Below, piece after piece: positions 26,401 through 35,162 of a DNA stretch of 64,000 nt. The stretch's first letter is position 1. The number at the start of each line of letters is the position of its first letter. Source of the stretch: Methanovulcanius yangii (GTDB lineage: Archaea; Halobacteriota; Methanomicrobia; Methanomicrobiales; Methanomicrobiaceae); assembly GCF_018687785.1 (NCBI RefSeq), contig NZ_LTBL01000001.1, positions 62,001 to 126,000 of the forward strand. The letters are read 5' to 3'. A program made the translations under genes and the position numbers. Under the pieces are notes generated by a model. It made no database searches and was not told where the DNA came from. It saw only the letters and a program-made list of their open reading frames with translations.

Positions 26401-27287
26401 TAAGCGATAACGGGGTCGCCACCGGCATCAAAGTCAAGCGAGGTGGAACCGTAGCTGGAGCTTGATTCTTCGACGGTGTCGAATTGCCAGACACTCCCGT
26501 CATAGCTGGCATACCTAACCGATTTTAGTGTCGAGGAATAGACATAACTTATACAGGGATGGTCGCTGCCATCGAATGCAAGGGAATTCCAGGAACCGAC
26601 ACTTGCAACAGACGTTACGGTCTCATTCGACCACGTTCCGGCATCGCAGGATGCATATTTCAGGTTCCCGTGTGAGCCTGAATCATAGTAGCTGATTGCC
26701 GGAGTATCCATGCCGTCGAAGGCCATCGAGGTCTTAGCAACGCCGTCACACGTGGCGTCAACGGTGACATTTTGCCATTCATCGCCGCTCTTCTCCGCAT
26801 ATTTCAGGGAACCGGCGGATGAATTCACGTAACTGATACCGATAATACCGGTCGTGTCGATGGCAAGCGAGGAGAATGAGCCGACATCGCCGGTGGCGTC
26901 GACAGTGGTGTTGTGCCACGAGGCACCGTCGTACCAGGCACATTTCAGGGCCGTGTTCCCTTGGTCATAGTAACTGATCACAGGATTGTCACTGCCATCG
27001 AAGGCAAGTGAGGTATACATCCCTGCAACGCCGGTGTTGTCAACCGTTTCTTTATTCCACGTGGTCCCGTCGTAATATGCATATATCAGGGCCGTGTTTT
27101 CATCATCGTAGTAGCTGATGCCGGGATGGTTGCCGGAATCATAAGCGAGTGCATTGAACTGGCCGGCACTGCCGACATCATTTATGGTCTGTGTCTGCCA
27201 CACCAGGTCGGCCGCAACCGGCATGACGAGTGCCATCGCTGCGATAACCAGGATGGCACCGAGTAGTTGTGGGGATATTTTCTGCAT
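23493..27287 (-). CDS. Giant secreted repeat protein with PEGA and PKD domains
   Basis: A 1264-residue surface protein. There is a signal peptide (1-24, ending PVAAD). About 330 residues of roughly 45-residue propeller-like repeats follow (core 'SLAFDGSDNPVISYYD...'). Then come seven PEGA domains of about 70 residues (carbohydrate/cell-surface anchoring modules), two PKD domains, a 170-residue beta domain, a Thr/Pro-rich spacer and a C-terminal hydrophobic segment with KRR, suggesting membrane anchoring. PEGA 2-4 and 5-7 form a duplicated block. The ATG at 27287 has GGAGGA upstream. It was probably built by repeat expansion; its role in adhesion or envelope function is inferred. Confidence 0.9.
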   Translation of the reverse strand: MQKISPQLLGAILVIAAMALVMPVAADLVWQTQTINDVGSAGQFNALAYDSGNHPGISYYDDENTALIYAYYDGTTWNKETVDNTGVAGMYTSLAFDGSDNPVISYYDQGNTALKCAWYDGASWHNTTVDATGDVGSFSSLAIDTTGIIGISYVNSSAGSLKYAEKSGDEWQNVTVDATCDGVAKTSMAFDGMDTPAISYYDSGSHGNLKYASCDAGTWSNETVTSVASVGSWNSLAFDGSDHPCISYVYSSTLKSVRYASYDGSVWQFDTVEESSSSYGSTSLDFDAGGDPVIAYSRHSDTVRFASYNGTGWELATIATPDYGVGTVSLATDSNGNPGISYDNLDNWFGLSIDLLYAYGSPVGNLNVTSVPSGATIVLDGTPRGEVTNTTLTNLPVGTYAVTVQKDGFVTPAAQNVAVTEGNTTPVSFALTPQTGNLTVTSDPAGAWIWIEGGNISQQTPFTIPNMLVGTRNVTVQKEGYEIPLNETVTITNATTTTVDFTLAPLTGNVTVTSVPTGAWVWIDGANTTEQTGHEFSLPIGDHNVSVRLDYYVTPANRTVTITDGCTLAEEFTLAHEYGNISVNSTPSDAWIWLDGANTTRQTNSTLLNVEAGPHNVTVRMTDYITPIPQDVTVTNGTTAEMTFALTPEMGNITVTSDPAGAWIWLDGMNITRTTPFTLTDMLVGEYNVTVTKTDYQVPANRTVTVTNATTTTADFSLELLTGNVTVTSTPSDAWVWIDGANTTQTTEHEFTLPIGDHNVTVRLDYYVTPANSTVTITDGCSLTQDFLLAHEYGNLSVNSTPADAWIWLDGANTTRQTNTTLTNVIAGPHNVTIAKTGYAAPVVQDVTITNGTTTEAAFTLTPLPPVADFTVDQVSGPANLTVNFTDASTGVEIACWNWSFGDDTWFNTTNSALKNPSHTYDTAGAYTATLFVTSPGGTDSATTGITVAMLANFTATPLEGLTGMTVQFNDTSLGAPDTWAWDFGDGATATEQNPSHAYTTAGTYSVTLTAGLGAVNDTETKTGLITVTNPAPTPTPTPVRHGSGSGSSTTPFVYDGGTGTILTSFEGKVLKKTLIHADDGLATLTLAQGVVAHNADGTSVGEIAIVAINASELPDNLNSAFTFAGHAYRCTPTGATFAPSILLTFAIPADEWDDLDADELNIRFYDEKTGVWVELPATVNTATRTITAEITHFSIYGLFAGDASATTVSTTQPTVVPDTTAPGLTETTAAADTTPAPGPTRSAPLGCIPLIALGAFALLWKRR
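24690..25990 (-). repeat. Duplicated block of three PEGA domains
   Basis: Two tandem direct repeats of about 650 bases each (about 25340-25990 and 24690-25340). Each encodes three different PEGA domains in the same order, beginning GN[LI]TVTSDPAGAWIW, GNVTVTS and YGN[IL]SVNSTP. Boundaries are approximate. Confidence 0.6.
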
Positions 27288-27737
27288 GTGTCCTCCGATA
27301 AAAATCAATAGATAAAATTTTTTGTCCGAATTGCGATAATATTTGCCATTTAAAATGAACAAATTCGAATTTTAATGCACAAAAATGTTCATTCATTTTA
27401 AATTGGAAATTATTCTTAAAAAGCATCCATAAATGGAGGTATTTGTTCTGGTGTTGACGATTGCCATCCTTTGGGGACGGGGTTTGGGGGCGGATGCTTT
27501 TGCCTGGGATGCTGTCCTTTCCTGCGGGAAGTGATGGGGACTCTTCCGGGGCCGTTCGCCGCCTCTTCTTCCTCTTCTCCTTTTCCACCTCACCTCCCCC
27601 CACTCTGCATCAGAGCCCCACCTTTTCTCTTCCTCCTTCCCGTATCCCATCGTCACGTTTCTCCCCCGTGCTCACCCCTCTCCCAACAACCCTTTTGTAT
27701 CATGACCGCCCCCATTGCCTTACATTGATGTGATCCC
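27288..27737. other. AT-rich regulatory spacer between divergent genes
   Basis: About 450 bases without a gene. The left third is very AT-rich and holds an imperfect inverted repeat and a palindrome (27348-27403) upstream of the giant surface protein. The right part, pyrimidine-rich, precedes the UPF0182 gene; GTGATC just before its ATG may act in initiation. Confidence 0.5.
27348..27403. promoter_or_regulatory. Inverted repeat upstream of giant surface protein
   Basis: ATTTAAAATGAAC (27348-27360) faces GTTCAT-TC-ATTTTAAAT (27387-27403), matching except for a four-base insertion in the right arm. The perfect palindrome AAATTCGAATTT (27361-27372) lies directly beside the left arm. The block is 60-115 bases upstream of the ATG at 27287 and may be an operator. 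Confidence 0.45.
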
Positions 27738-30410
27738 ATGAATCTCCCTCGAACCATCCTCGTCACCCTTGCCGTCGCCCTTGCACTCGTGCTGGTCGTC
27801 TTCGGCATCCTCGGCAACTGGTACTGGTTTCTCACCGTCGGGTACGAAGAGATCTACTACTCGATCCTTGTGACGAGGGTCGTGCTCTTTGTTGCAGGCT
27901 TTCTGGTCTTCTTCGGCTTTGCCTACCTGAATATCCGGTATGCATATCGCAAGGCCGCCCGCCTGCGGGGCGAGAAGCCGGACGCCATCCCTGCCGCCGG
28001 ATTCTTTGCGGGGGTCGCCGCAATATTTGCGGGCCTATCGGTCGCCGGCGCGTGGGAGACGGTTCTCAAATATCTCAATCAGACGCCGTTCGGGTTCACC
28101 GACCCGATCTTCGGCCTGGACATCGGCTTCTACGTCTTTGCGCTTCCGCTCTACGGTCTCGTCCTCAACTTCCTTGTCATCCTCTTCATCGTGACCATCA
28201 TCCTCTGCGCCCTGCCGTACCTCTCCGGCGGTATCGGCGTCCGCATCTCCGGCGGGGCACGTCCGACGGTCGTTGTCGAGGAGGGTGCCACCACTTCGCT
28301 GCGTGATTCCCTGCGGGGCTATGTTCCGCAGCTGAGTTTCCTTCTCTTCCTCACCTTCCTCACCATCGCGGCACGTCTCTGGCTCGCCCGGTACAATGTC
28401 CTCTTCTCCACCGGCGGGGCGGTGATCGGGGCCGGATACACGGATGTCCACGTAACACTTCCCGTGCTTGCCATCCTGACGGTGGTAGCGGTTGTCATCG
28501 GCGTCGGGTTTCTGGTGAACGAGAAGTTCAAACAGCTGAAGGTGATCACGTACGGTGTTGCGGCGTTCTTTGCCATCGCCTTCGTCGGCATCGTCGCGGG
28601 TGCCGTCATGCAGGGGCTCATCGTGGAACCAGACGAACTGACACTCGAGGAGCCGTACCTCGACCACAACATCAAATTCACGCTTGCCGCCTACGACCTC
28701 GATTCCGCCGAGGAGGAGGTCTTCCCGGTCTCGTACAACCTCACCCGCCGCGACATCCTCGAGAACAATGCAACGATAGAAAATATCCGTTTGTGGGACT
28801 GGCGCCCGCTGAAGACCACCTATGAACAGCTCCAGCTCTTTCGGACCTATTACCACTTCAACGACGTGGATGTGGACCGGTACACCTTCGACGACACCTA
28901 CCAGGAAGTGCTGATATCAGCCCGTGAGATGAACATCGACGGCCTCCCCTCGCAGGCCCGGACGTGGGTGAACCGCCACCTCGTCTACACCCACGGGTTT
29001 GGGGCGGTGATGAACCCGGTCGACGAGGTGACGGCCGAAGGGCTCCCGGTTTTCTACATGAAGGACATTCCGCCTGTCTCACCGTATCTCACCCTTGATG
29101 AGTCCCGGATCTACTACGGCGAGGATACCGGCAACTATGTCGTGACGATGACCACCACCGACGAATTCGACTACCCGGCCGGTGATCGCAATGTCTACCA
29201 GAACTATGGCGGCCGGGGCGGGGTCGCTCTGGACGGATTTGTCAAGCGGCTCATCTACGCCCTCAAATTCGGCTCGGTCGAGATCCTCGTCTCGGGATCG
29301 CTGACCGACGAGAGCAGGATCCTCTTCTACCGGAGCATAGGGGAGCGGGCCCGGACGGTCGCCCCGTTCCTCTCCTACGACTCCGACCCCTACCTCGTCG
29401 TGGCGGACGGAAGGCTCTACTGGATTATTGATGCCTACACCACCGCCGAACGTTTCCCCTATTCCGAGCCGGTCCGGGTTCCGTCGCTCGAGGGCAAACG
29501 GCTCAACTACATCAGAAACAGTGTGAAAGTGGTCATCGATGCTTATAACGGCAACATCGACTATTATGTCATCGAACCGGAAGACCCGCTCATCCGGACC
29601 TACGGCGAGATGTTCCCCGGCCTTCTGAAGGATTTTGACGAGATGCCCGCCTCCCTGCAGTCCCATGTCCGCTACCCCCAGGGACTCTTCGAGGTCCAGG
29701 CATACCTGTATGCGACCTACCATATGAAGGACCCGCGGGTCTTCTACAACCGCGAGGACGCCTGGGTGATCCCCGATGAGATCTACCGGGGTTCCCGGCA
29801 GCAGATGGAGCCCTACTACGTGATCATGAAGCTGCCCGGCGAGGCGTCCGAGGAGTTCATTTTGATGCTCCCGTTCACCCCGAGAAACAAGGAGAACATG
29901 ATCGGGTGGATGGCGGCCCGCTCCGACGGGGAGAACTATGGATCGCTCATCGTCTACCAGTTCTCCAAACAGGAGCTGACCTACGGCCCGATGCAGATCG
30001 AGGCGCGTATCGACCAGGACACGGAGATCTCACAGGATATCACCCTCTGGTCGCAGTCGGGCTCCTCCGTCCTGCGGGGCAACACGCTTGTGATTCCCAT
30101 AGAGGACTCGATCATCTACGTCGAACCGCTCTACCTCGAGGCGACCGAGCGGGGGACGCTTCCGCAGCTCCAGCGGGTGATCGTCGCCTACAATGACCGC
30201 CTGACGATGGAGGAGACCCTTGCGGAGGCGCTCGCCGTGATCTTCGAGGACGGCACGGATGGCGTCGTCCCGCCTATCGACGAGACGGACCGGGAGAAGC
30301 TCCTGCGCATCGCCGACCTCTATGATAAGGCCAACCGTGCCCTTGCCGAGGGCGACCTGGGGCTCTACCAGGAGTATGTGGACGAGATTGGACGAATCGT
30401 GGAGTCCTGA
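27738..30410 (+). CDS. UPF0182 family membrane protein
   Basis: An 890-residue protein of the UPF0182 (COG1615) family. About seven transmembrane helices occupy the first 310 residues (first: TILVTLAVALALVLVVFGIL). A large outward domain of about 550 residues follows, with typical family blocks such as 'NIRLWDWRPLKTTYEQLQ', 'ATYHMKDPRVFYNREDAW' and 'PYYVIMKLPG'. The C-terminus is acidic. The family is widespread in actinobacteria, cyanobacteria and methanogens, and its function is unknown. A T8 tract at 30455-30462 follows, so it is probably monocistronic. Confidence 0.93.
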   Translation: MNLPRTILVTLAVALALVLVVFGILGNWYWFLTVGYEEIYYSILVTRVVLFVAGFLVFFGFAYLNIRYAYRKAARLRGEKPDAIPAAGFFAGVAAIFAGLSVAGAWETVLKYLNQTPFGFTDPIFGLDIGFYVFALPLYGLVLNFLVILFIVTIILCALPYLSGGIGVRISGGARPTVVVEEGATTSLRDSLRGYVPQLSFLLFLTFLTIAARLWLARYNVLFSTGGAVIGAGYTDVHVTLPVLAILTVVAVVIGVGFLVNEKFKQLKVITYGVAAFFAIAFVGIVAGAVMQGLIVEPDELTLEEPYLDHNIKFTLAAYDLDSAEEEVFPVSYNLTRRDILENNATIENIRLWDWRPLKTTYEQLQLFRTYYHFNDVDVDRYTFDDTYQEVLISAREMNIDGLPSQARTWVNRHLVYTHGFGAVMNPVDEVTAEGLPVFYMKDIPPVSPYLTLDESRIYYGEDTGNYVVTMTTTDEFDYPAGDRNVYQNYGGRGGVALDGFVKRLIYALKFGSVEILVSGSLTDESRILFYRSIGERARTVAPFLSYDSDPYLVVADGRLYWIIDAYTTAERFPYSEPVRVPSLEGKRLNYIRNSVKVVIDAYNGNIDYYVIEPEDPLIRTYGEMFPGLLKDFDEMPASLQSHVRYPQGLFEVQAYLYATYHMKDPRVFYNREDAWVIPDEIYRGSRQQMEPYYVIMKLPGEASEEFILMLPFTPRNKENMIGWMAARSDGENYGSLIVYQFSKQELTYGPMQIEARIDQDTEISQDITLWSQSGSSVLRGNTLVIPIEDSIIYVEPLYLEATERGTLPQLQRVIVAYNDRLTMEETLAEALAVIFEDGTDGVVPPIDETDREKLLRIADLYDKANRALAEGDLGLYQEYVDEIGRIVES

Positions 30411-30454
30411 GAGGTCCGGGAGAAACCGGTTCTTCTATCCTTCCCGCTCTCCCA

Positions 30455-30462
30455 TTTTTTTT
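30455..30462 (+). terminator. T8 tract after UPF0182 gene
   Basis: Eight T residues 45 bases after the stop at 30410, immediately before the uracil-DNA glycosylase gene. Confidence 0.5.
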
Positions 30463-30478
30463 CACAGGAGCATACGAG

Positions 30479-31081
30479 ATGACACATTCGCATGAACGAG
30501 GGAACATTGACGACGCCGTGCGGACCTGTACGCGCTGCCCCCTTGCAGAGACACGGACCACCGCCGTCCCGGGGGAGGGCCCTATACCCGCCCGCATCCT
30601 CTTCATCGGCGAGGCGCCGGGGAGAAACGAGGATGCACAGGGTCGCCCCTTCGTCGGCCGTGCGGGGAAGATCCTCGACGATCTCCTCGCGGGCATCGGG
30701 GTCGCCCGCGGGGAGGTCTTCATCACCAATATCGTCAAGTGCCGTCCGCCGGGCAACCGGGACCCGACCCCGGCGGAGATCGAGGCCTGCCGCCCCTACC
30801 TCGAGCGCCAGATTGCGCTCATCCGCCCGGAGGTGATCGTCACGCTGGGACGGTTTGCGATGCACTGGGTGCTCGAGTCGCACGGGGTCAAACCCGGCCC
30901 CATCTCGGAGATGCACGGAAAGGTCGTGACAATTCAGTGGTCGGGCGGCGAGCGGACGGTCGTCCCCGTCTACCACCCGGCGGCGACGATCTACCGGCCC
31001 GCGTTCCGTGAGGTGCTGGCGGCCGATTTCGGGACGATACGCGAGGTCATCGGGGACTGCTGTGCAGGTGGAGGTGATTGA
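30479..31081 (+). CDS. Uracil-DNA glycosylase, family 4 (Fe-S)
   Basis: A 200-residue type 4 uracil-DNA glycosylase. It has the catalytic-site motif GEAPGRNEDAQGRPFVGRAG, the C-terminal HP(A/S) loop in VYHPAATIYRP, and cysteines C17, C20 and those in VKCRPP and ACRPYL that hold a 4Fe-4S cluster in the family. It removes uracil formed by cytosine deamination, starting base-excision repair. AGGAG lies upstream of the ATG. It ends directly before the flavoprotein gene, which carries its ribosome site inside this gene's end. Confidence 0.94.
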   Translation: MTHSHERGNIDDAVRTCTRCPLAETRTTAVPGEGPIPARILFIGEAPGRNEDAQGRPFVGRAGKILDDLLAGIGVARGEVFITNIVKCRPPGNRDPTPAEIEACRPYLERQIALIRPEVIVTLGRFAMHWVLESHGVKPGPISEMHGKVVTIQWSGGERTVVPVYHPAATIYRPAFREVLAADFGTIREVIGDCCAGGGD

Positions 31082-31083
31082 GG

Positions 31084-31665
31084 TTGAAGGTGCTTGGCAT
31101 ATCCGGAAGCCCCCGTGCGGGCGGTAACACCGACACCCTGCTCGCCGCCCTCCTCGACGGAGCGGCGTCGGCGGGGGCACAGACGGAGGCGGTGTACCTG
31201 CGAGATTATGCGATCGCCCCCTGCACGGGCTGCGAGCGGTGCCGCCGGGACCTGACCTGCACCCGGGTCCTCGACGGGATGCACCTCCTCTACCCGAAGG
31301 TAGAGGCGGCCGACGCCCTCATCCTCGGCTCGCCGACCTACAACTACAACATCACCCCGGAGATGAAGGCCTTCATCGACCGGCTCTACCCGTACTACCG
31401 GTTTTCGGCAGAGCGTCCCGGTCCCTACTCGAGCGCCTTTGCCGGGCTGGGGAAGGCGGCGCTCGTCTTCTCCGTTGCCGAACAGAAGGATCCTGCCGAG
31501 CGGGGCTTTGCTATTCCAGCGATGCAGCGGCCGCTCGAGGCACTGGGGATTGCGGTGACGTCCGTCTTCCCCGCAGAGGGATACTTCGCGAAGGGGGCGG
31601 TCGCCGCCGACCCCGCCATTCTGGATCGGGCCCGCGAAGCCGGCACGCGGTTCGCTCTCCAGTGA
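31084..31665 (+). CDS. Iron-sulfur flavoprotein (NADPH-dependent FMN reductase family)
   Basis: A 193-residue flavodoxin-fold protein. The FMN loop is GISGSPRAGGNTD, and 'SPTYNYNITPEMKAFIDR' is the second flavin loop. Between them CTGCERCRRDLTC (C-x2-C-x2-C-x5-C) is the compact 4Fe-4S motif of methanogen Isf proteins, which take electrons from ferredoxin and reduce O2 or peroxide in studied cases. The start is a TTG at 31084, six bases after a perfect GGAGGTGA; a TTG at 31078 is too close to that site. It is coupled to the uracil-DNA glycosylase gene. Confidence 0.88.
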   Translation: MKVLGISGSPRAGGNTDTLLAALLDGAASAGAQTEAVYLRDYAIAPCTGCERCRRDLTCTRVLDGMHLLYPKVEAADALILGSPTYNYNITPEMKAFIDRLYPYYRFSAERPGPYSSAFAGLGKAALVFSVAEQKDPAERGFAIPAMQRPLEALGIAVTSVFPAEGYFAKGAVAADPAILDRAREAGTRFALQ

Positions 31666-31713
31666 ACAGAAATGGGCTGGGGTTCGAATGAAAGAACCTC
31701 CTTCTCGTTCAAC

Positions 31714-31722
31714 TTTTTTTTT
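31714..31722. terminator. T9 tract between convergent genes
   Basis: Nine T residues about 50 bases after the flavoprotein stop, serving the plus-strand transcript; the neighbouring gene ends at 31727 from the other side. Confidence 0.45.
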
Positions 31723-31726
31723 ATTT

Positions 31727-31996
31727 TTATTCGGCCTCTTTCACCTTGAGGTAGAGAAAGAGGGCAAGCGCCGCCGTGGCGTCGATGAGGAGCAGGAGGA
31801 CGAGGAGTCCCGGCGGCAGTATGCCGGGGTCGCTGACCGGCGGCCCCTCCATGTCCGGCGCCTCTTCGAAGGTATAGGGATAGTCGCCGGTCGCGACCGG
31901 GAGGAGTGCCTGGAAAATAAAAATGCCCAGCACGACGGCGACCCCGAGGGTGGTATACAGGAGACGGCGTGCATGCCGGTGATCGGGAGAGGTCAT
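31727..31996 (-). CDS. Small two-helix membrane protein
   Basis: An 89-residue protein. A basic N-terminus (SPDHRHARR) leads into helix 1 (LYTTLGVAVVLGIFIFQALL), a 30-residue acidic outside loop (DYPYTFEEAPDMEGPP) and helix 2 (LLVLLLLIDATAALALFLYL), with KVKEAE at the end. Both termini should be cytoplasmic. No family is recognised. It is monocistronic. Confidence 0.7.
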   Translation of the reverse strand: MTSPDHRHARRLLYTTLGVAVVLGIFIFQALLPVATGDYPYTFEEAPDMEGPPVSDPGILPPGLLVLLLLIDATAALALFLYLKVKEAE

Positions 31997-32050
31997 TGTC
32001 CAGATGTACGTAGGTGTGTCCGAAATACCTTGTGGGTGGACAACGGGTGG

Positions 32051-32058
32051 AAAAAAAA
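32051..32058 (-). terminator. T8 terminator of REC-PAS-PAS gene
   Basis: Eight T residues on the minus strand, 44 bases after the stop at 32102. Confidence 0.5.
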
Positions 32059-32101
32059 GAGATGTGTGCCCCGATGGGCAGGGCTGATATTCAGGTCCGT
32101 A

Positions 32102-33346
32102 TCAGAGGATGCCCGAGTACAGGTCCGTCCTGCAGTCGAAGATCTGCCGAATGGGTTCAACGGATCTGCGTCCGGTGATATCGGTAAGGATGACCTGTCC
32201 TCCGGTTATCCGGTCATCCGTCATAAACGGCGAGACATGACACCAGTACCGGATGTTCTCCCCGTCTTTTGCCCGGCATTCGATCTCCAGCGGCTCTTCC
32301 GTCTCTCCCATGACGAGCGTCCGCCGGAGGATCTCCGCGATGCCGATCATCTCCAGTGGCGGGAAAGTGAGGAGGTTGATGTCGGCTGCCTTTTCTTCGG
32401 AGGCAAGGCCCAGCATCGCCCGCATCGTCGGGTTGATGTAGTCAATGAGGCCGTCTTCGTCGCAGGTGACGATGCCAATCGGCGAGTGCTCGGCAAGCGA
32501 GCGGTAGCGCTCCTCGCTTTGGCGAAGTGCCCGCTCGGCCTCTTTGCGCCAGGAAATATTGCGGGAAATCCCGAGGACCCCGATATGGCGCCCCGCATCG
32601 TCCCGCATTGCCCGGACGGCGTTTTCCACCCAGATGGTCGAGCCATCCTTGCAGTACTCCTCGGTCTCGAAGAGGATGACGCGGTCCGGGTCGGCAGTGC
32701 CGGTCGCTTCCAGTGCCATCTCCTCCTGGAAGCGCTGCATCACAATTGCACATGATTCGGGGGTCATCTTCTGGTCGAGGGACTGGGCAAGGTCCTCCTC
32801 GACCGTGAAGCCCCGCATCTTCTTCACCGCAGGACTGACATAGGTGAGTTTGAAGCTCATGTCGAAGATCCAGATATTGTCTGCGGTATTGTCAGCGATG
32901 AGCCGGTAGCGCTCCTCGCTCTCCCGCAGGGCCTCCTCGGCTCTGCGGCGGGAGACGGCGTAGCGGATCTTGTTGATGAGCTCGGCAAATTGGGATTTCG
33001 GGTCGCCGCCCTTCTGGATATAGAAATCGGCACCGTTGTTGAGCGCCTCGATGACCACCTCTTCCCGGCCCTTGCCGGTGAAGATCAGAAACGGTGTCGC
33101 GTCCTTCTTCTCCCTGAGGTGCTTGAGAAACGCGATCCCGTCCATCTCAGGCATCTGGTAGTCGGAGAGGATGGCATCGAAGTGATGTTCCGAGAGAAGA
33201 CGGAGCCCTTCCGGTGCACCCTGTGCTATCGTAACGGAAATATCTCCCGACCGCTCCAGAAATATTTTACAGAGATCGAGAAGGGCGGGTTCGTCATCGA
33301 CGTAAAGAAGAGATATGTTCGATACGTCTTGCCCGGTGACTACCAT
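32102..33346 (-). CDS. Response regulator with two PAS domains (REC-PAS-PAS)
   Basis: A 414-residue signalling protein. The receiver domain is at 10-125: DD in 'LYVDDEP', phospho-acceptor Asp in 'ILSDYQMPEMDG', Thr in IFTGKG and a Lys in IQKGGD. Two PAS domains follow (about 150-265 and 272-395), each introduced by 'SEERYR'. No histidine-kinase, DNA-binding or cyclic-nucleotide output domain follows, as is common for methanogen REC-PAS proteins that pass the signal by protein contact. No cognate kinase is nearby. An AATACG/CGTATT inverted repeat (33403-33421) lies upstream. Confidence 0.9.
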   Translation of the reverse strand: MVVTGQDVSNISLLYVDDEPALLDLCKIFLERSGDISVTIAQGAPEGLRLLSEHHFDAILSDYQMPEMDGIAFLKHLREKKDATPFLIFTGKGREEVVIEALNNGADFYIQKGGDPKSQFAELINKIRYAVSRRRAEEALRESEERYRLIADNTADNIWIFDMSFKLTYVSPAVKKMRGFTVEEDLAQSLDQKMTPESCAIVMQRFQEEMALEATGTADPDRVILFETEEYCKDGSTIWVENAVRAMRDDAGRHIGVLGISRNISWRKEAERALRQSEERYRSLAEHSPIGIVTCDEDGLIDYINPTMRAMLGLASEEKAADINLLTFPPLEMIGIAEILRRTLVMGETEEPLEIECRAKDGENIRYWCHVSPFMTDDRITGGQVILTDITGRRSVEPIRQIFDCRTDLYSGIL

Positions 33347-33644
33347 TGTTATAGAAAAGGTCGCTGTTCAATTGTGATAACAGTATTGCACGACGCACGA
33401 TGAATACGCAAAAAACGTATTAATGGCGGCGGAAAATTATGCCAATAAGGGATAAAACGCGGGAGTTCCGGCGGGAATGGTGGCCCCCCCGTCTCCCATG
33501 CCCGCTCCCTCCGCCTGACCCCGTCCGTTCTCTCCGGTGCGTCTCATCGCTTCCATTCCGGGAAGGCTCTTTCGGCCACCCCCGACGTCCGGATTGAAGA
33601 TATTCCCTGGGTTCGCCTCCATTCTGCTTTTGTTCGATCCTTTG

Positions 33645-34949
33645 TTACAACGGAAGGACCATGAACCAGAGCCAGTAGACGAGGGCCTGTGCCGCCGTGA
33701 GGGGTGCCCCGATACGGGCGAATTCCAAAAATCCGATGGTTGTGCCCTCCTTCTCGGCATTCTGGATGATGATGACGTTGCTTGCGGCGCCGAGGACCAG
33801 CAGATTGCCTGCAAGGGTACTCCCGGCGGCGAGTGCCATCAGGGTGGCATCCGATGCTCCCGTCGCCGTCACCAGCGGGAGGGCAAGGGCCACGAAGGGG
33901 ACATTGGAGATGAACTGGCTGACGACGATGCCGAGGATGAAGATTACCGTCACACTGGTGACGGGATAGGCGGCGGACGCCACCCCTTGCTGGAAGATGC
34001 CGGTGTCCCACACGCTCTGCATGAGGACGAAGAGAGCGGCAAAGAAGATGAGCGTGGTCCAGTCGATGCTCCGGACAATCTGCACCCGCTGCGGTGAGAG
34101 GATCACCACCGGGAGCGCAGCGACGACGGCGATGGCGGTGAGAGGGATGGTGATGCCGGTTCCAAGGAGGACGAGGAGCACTTTGAGGGCGATGGTTGCG
34201 AAGATGAGGGCCGCCGAGATCAGGGCGGGTCTCCTGAGGGCTGCATCCCTGACGGGCATATCGTCATGGGGGAGGATGCACTTCTCAAATTCCCGGGGAT
34301 AGAATACCTTCATTGCCCCGTAGATGAGGGCAAGCCCTGCAAGGGTGGGGACGGCGAGATAGATACAGAAGGTGAGGAAGGGGTTGGGAAGCCCCCCTTC
34401 GAGGGCGATGAGGAGATTTTGCGGGTTTCCGATCGGGCTTGCGACGCTCCCCGTGGTGACCGAGAAGGCGAGGACGAGGAGGAGCATCACCGGCGGGATG
34501 GTGTATTTTCTCGCGAGGAAGAGGACGAAGGGGGTGCCGATGATTGCCACGGTATCGTTCATCAGGACGGCCGAGAAGAACCCCGTGGCCGCGATGAGCA
34601 TGAGGATGAGGACATCCATGCTCATCTCGCGCCGGACCAGCCGGTCGGTGATTTCAGTCAGAATACCGCTTCGGACAATCGCCTCCCCGACGATGAACAT
34701 CCCGAAGAGAAAGACCATCACATCGATGTTGATGGCAAGGAGGGCGTCTGTTGGGGAGATCTGCCCGAAAAGGAGGACGGCAAGGGCTCCTCCCAGCATG
34801 ATCTGCCAGATGGCAGGCCTGATGCCGCCGGTGTTGCGCAGGGCAATCAGGACGAGGACGAGAGCCAGAATGATGAGCGGAAGTATCGTGGAGAAGAGTG
34901 CTCCGTTGTGGTATTTGAGCGTGCTGTTGCAGGGGGTCGGTGGAGGCAT
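33645..34949 (-). CDS. ArsB/SLC13-type anion permease
   Basis: A membrane protein of about 434 residues and 11 helices, of the ion-transporter (IT) superfamily. Helix-loop signatures include 'LMNDTVAIIGTPFVLFLA' and, in the second half, 'FISNVPFVALALPLV' and 'GNLLVLGAASNVIII', matching ArsB/Na+-dicarboxylate type carriers. The ATG at 34949 is used; an in-frame start at 35021 would add a less convincing, non-hydrophobic extension, and ribosome sites are weak for both. There are no arsenic genes nearby, so the substrate is open. Confidence 0.85.
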   Translation of the reverse strand: MPPPTPCNSTLKYHNGALFSTILPLIILALVLVLIALRNTGGIRPAIWQIMLGGALAVLLFGQISPTDALLAINIDVMVFLFGMFIVGEAIVRSGILTEITDRLVRREMSMDVLILMLIAATGFFSAVLMNDTVAIIGTPFVLFLARKYTIPPVMLLLVLAFSVTTGSVASPIGNPQNLLIALEGGLPNPFLTFCIYLAVPTLAGLALIYGAMKVFYPREFEKCILPHDDMPVRDAALRRPALISAALIFATIALKVLLVLLGTGITIPLTAIAVVAALPVVILSPQRVQIVRSIDWTTLIFFAALFVLMQSVWDTGIFQQGVASAAYPVTSVTVIFILGIVVSQFISNVPFVALALPLVTATGASDATLMALAAGSTLAGNLLVLGAASNVIIIQNAEKEGTTIGFLEFARIGAPLTAAQALVYWLWFMVLPL

Positions 34950-35162
34950 CTGCCCATCGGACGCCTTAAGAGACGAAACACCGGGGAGAGGGAGCCTGGC
35001 TGATGCCGACAACATTTGCACGTTGGCATCGGGAAGGGACGCAATTCCCCCCGGAAGAAGAGCGCCGACGTTTTCTCTTCCCGTTCCATGAAGGAGTGTT
35101 TTCTCTTATGGAGGGCTCACATTTTTATAGGAGGCTTGCTTCTGTGCAGTTTGTGAAAAACT

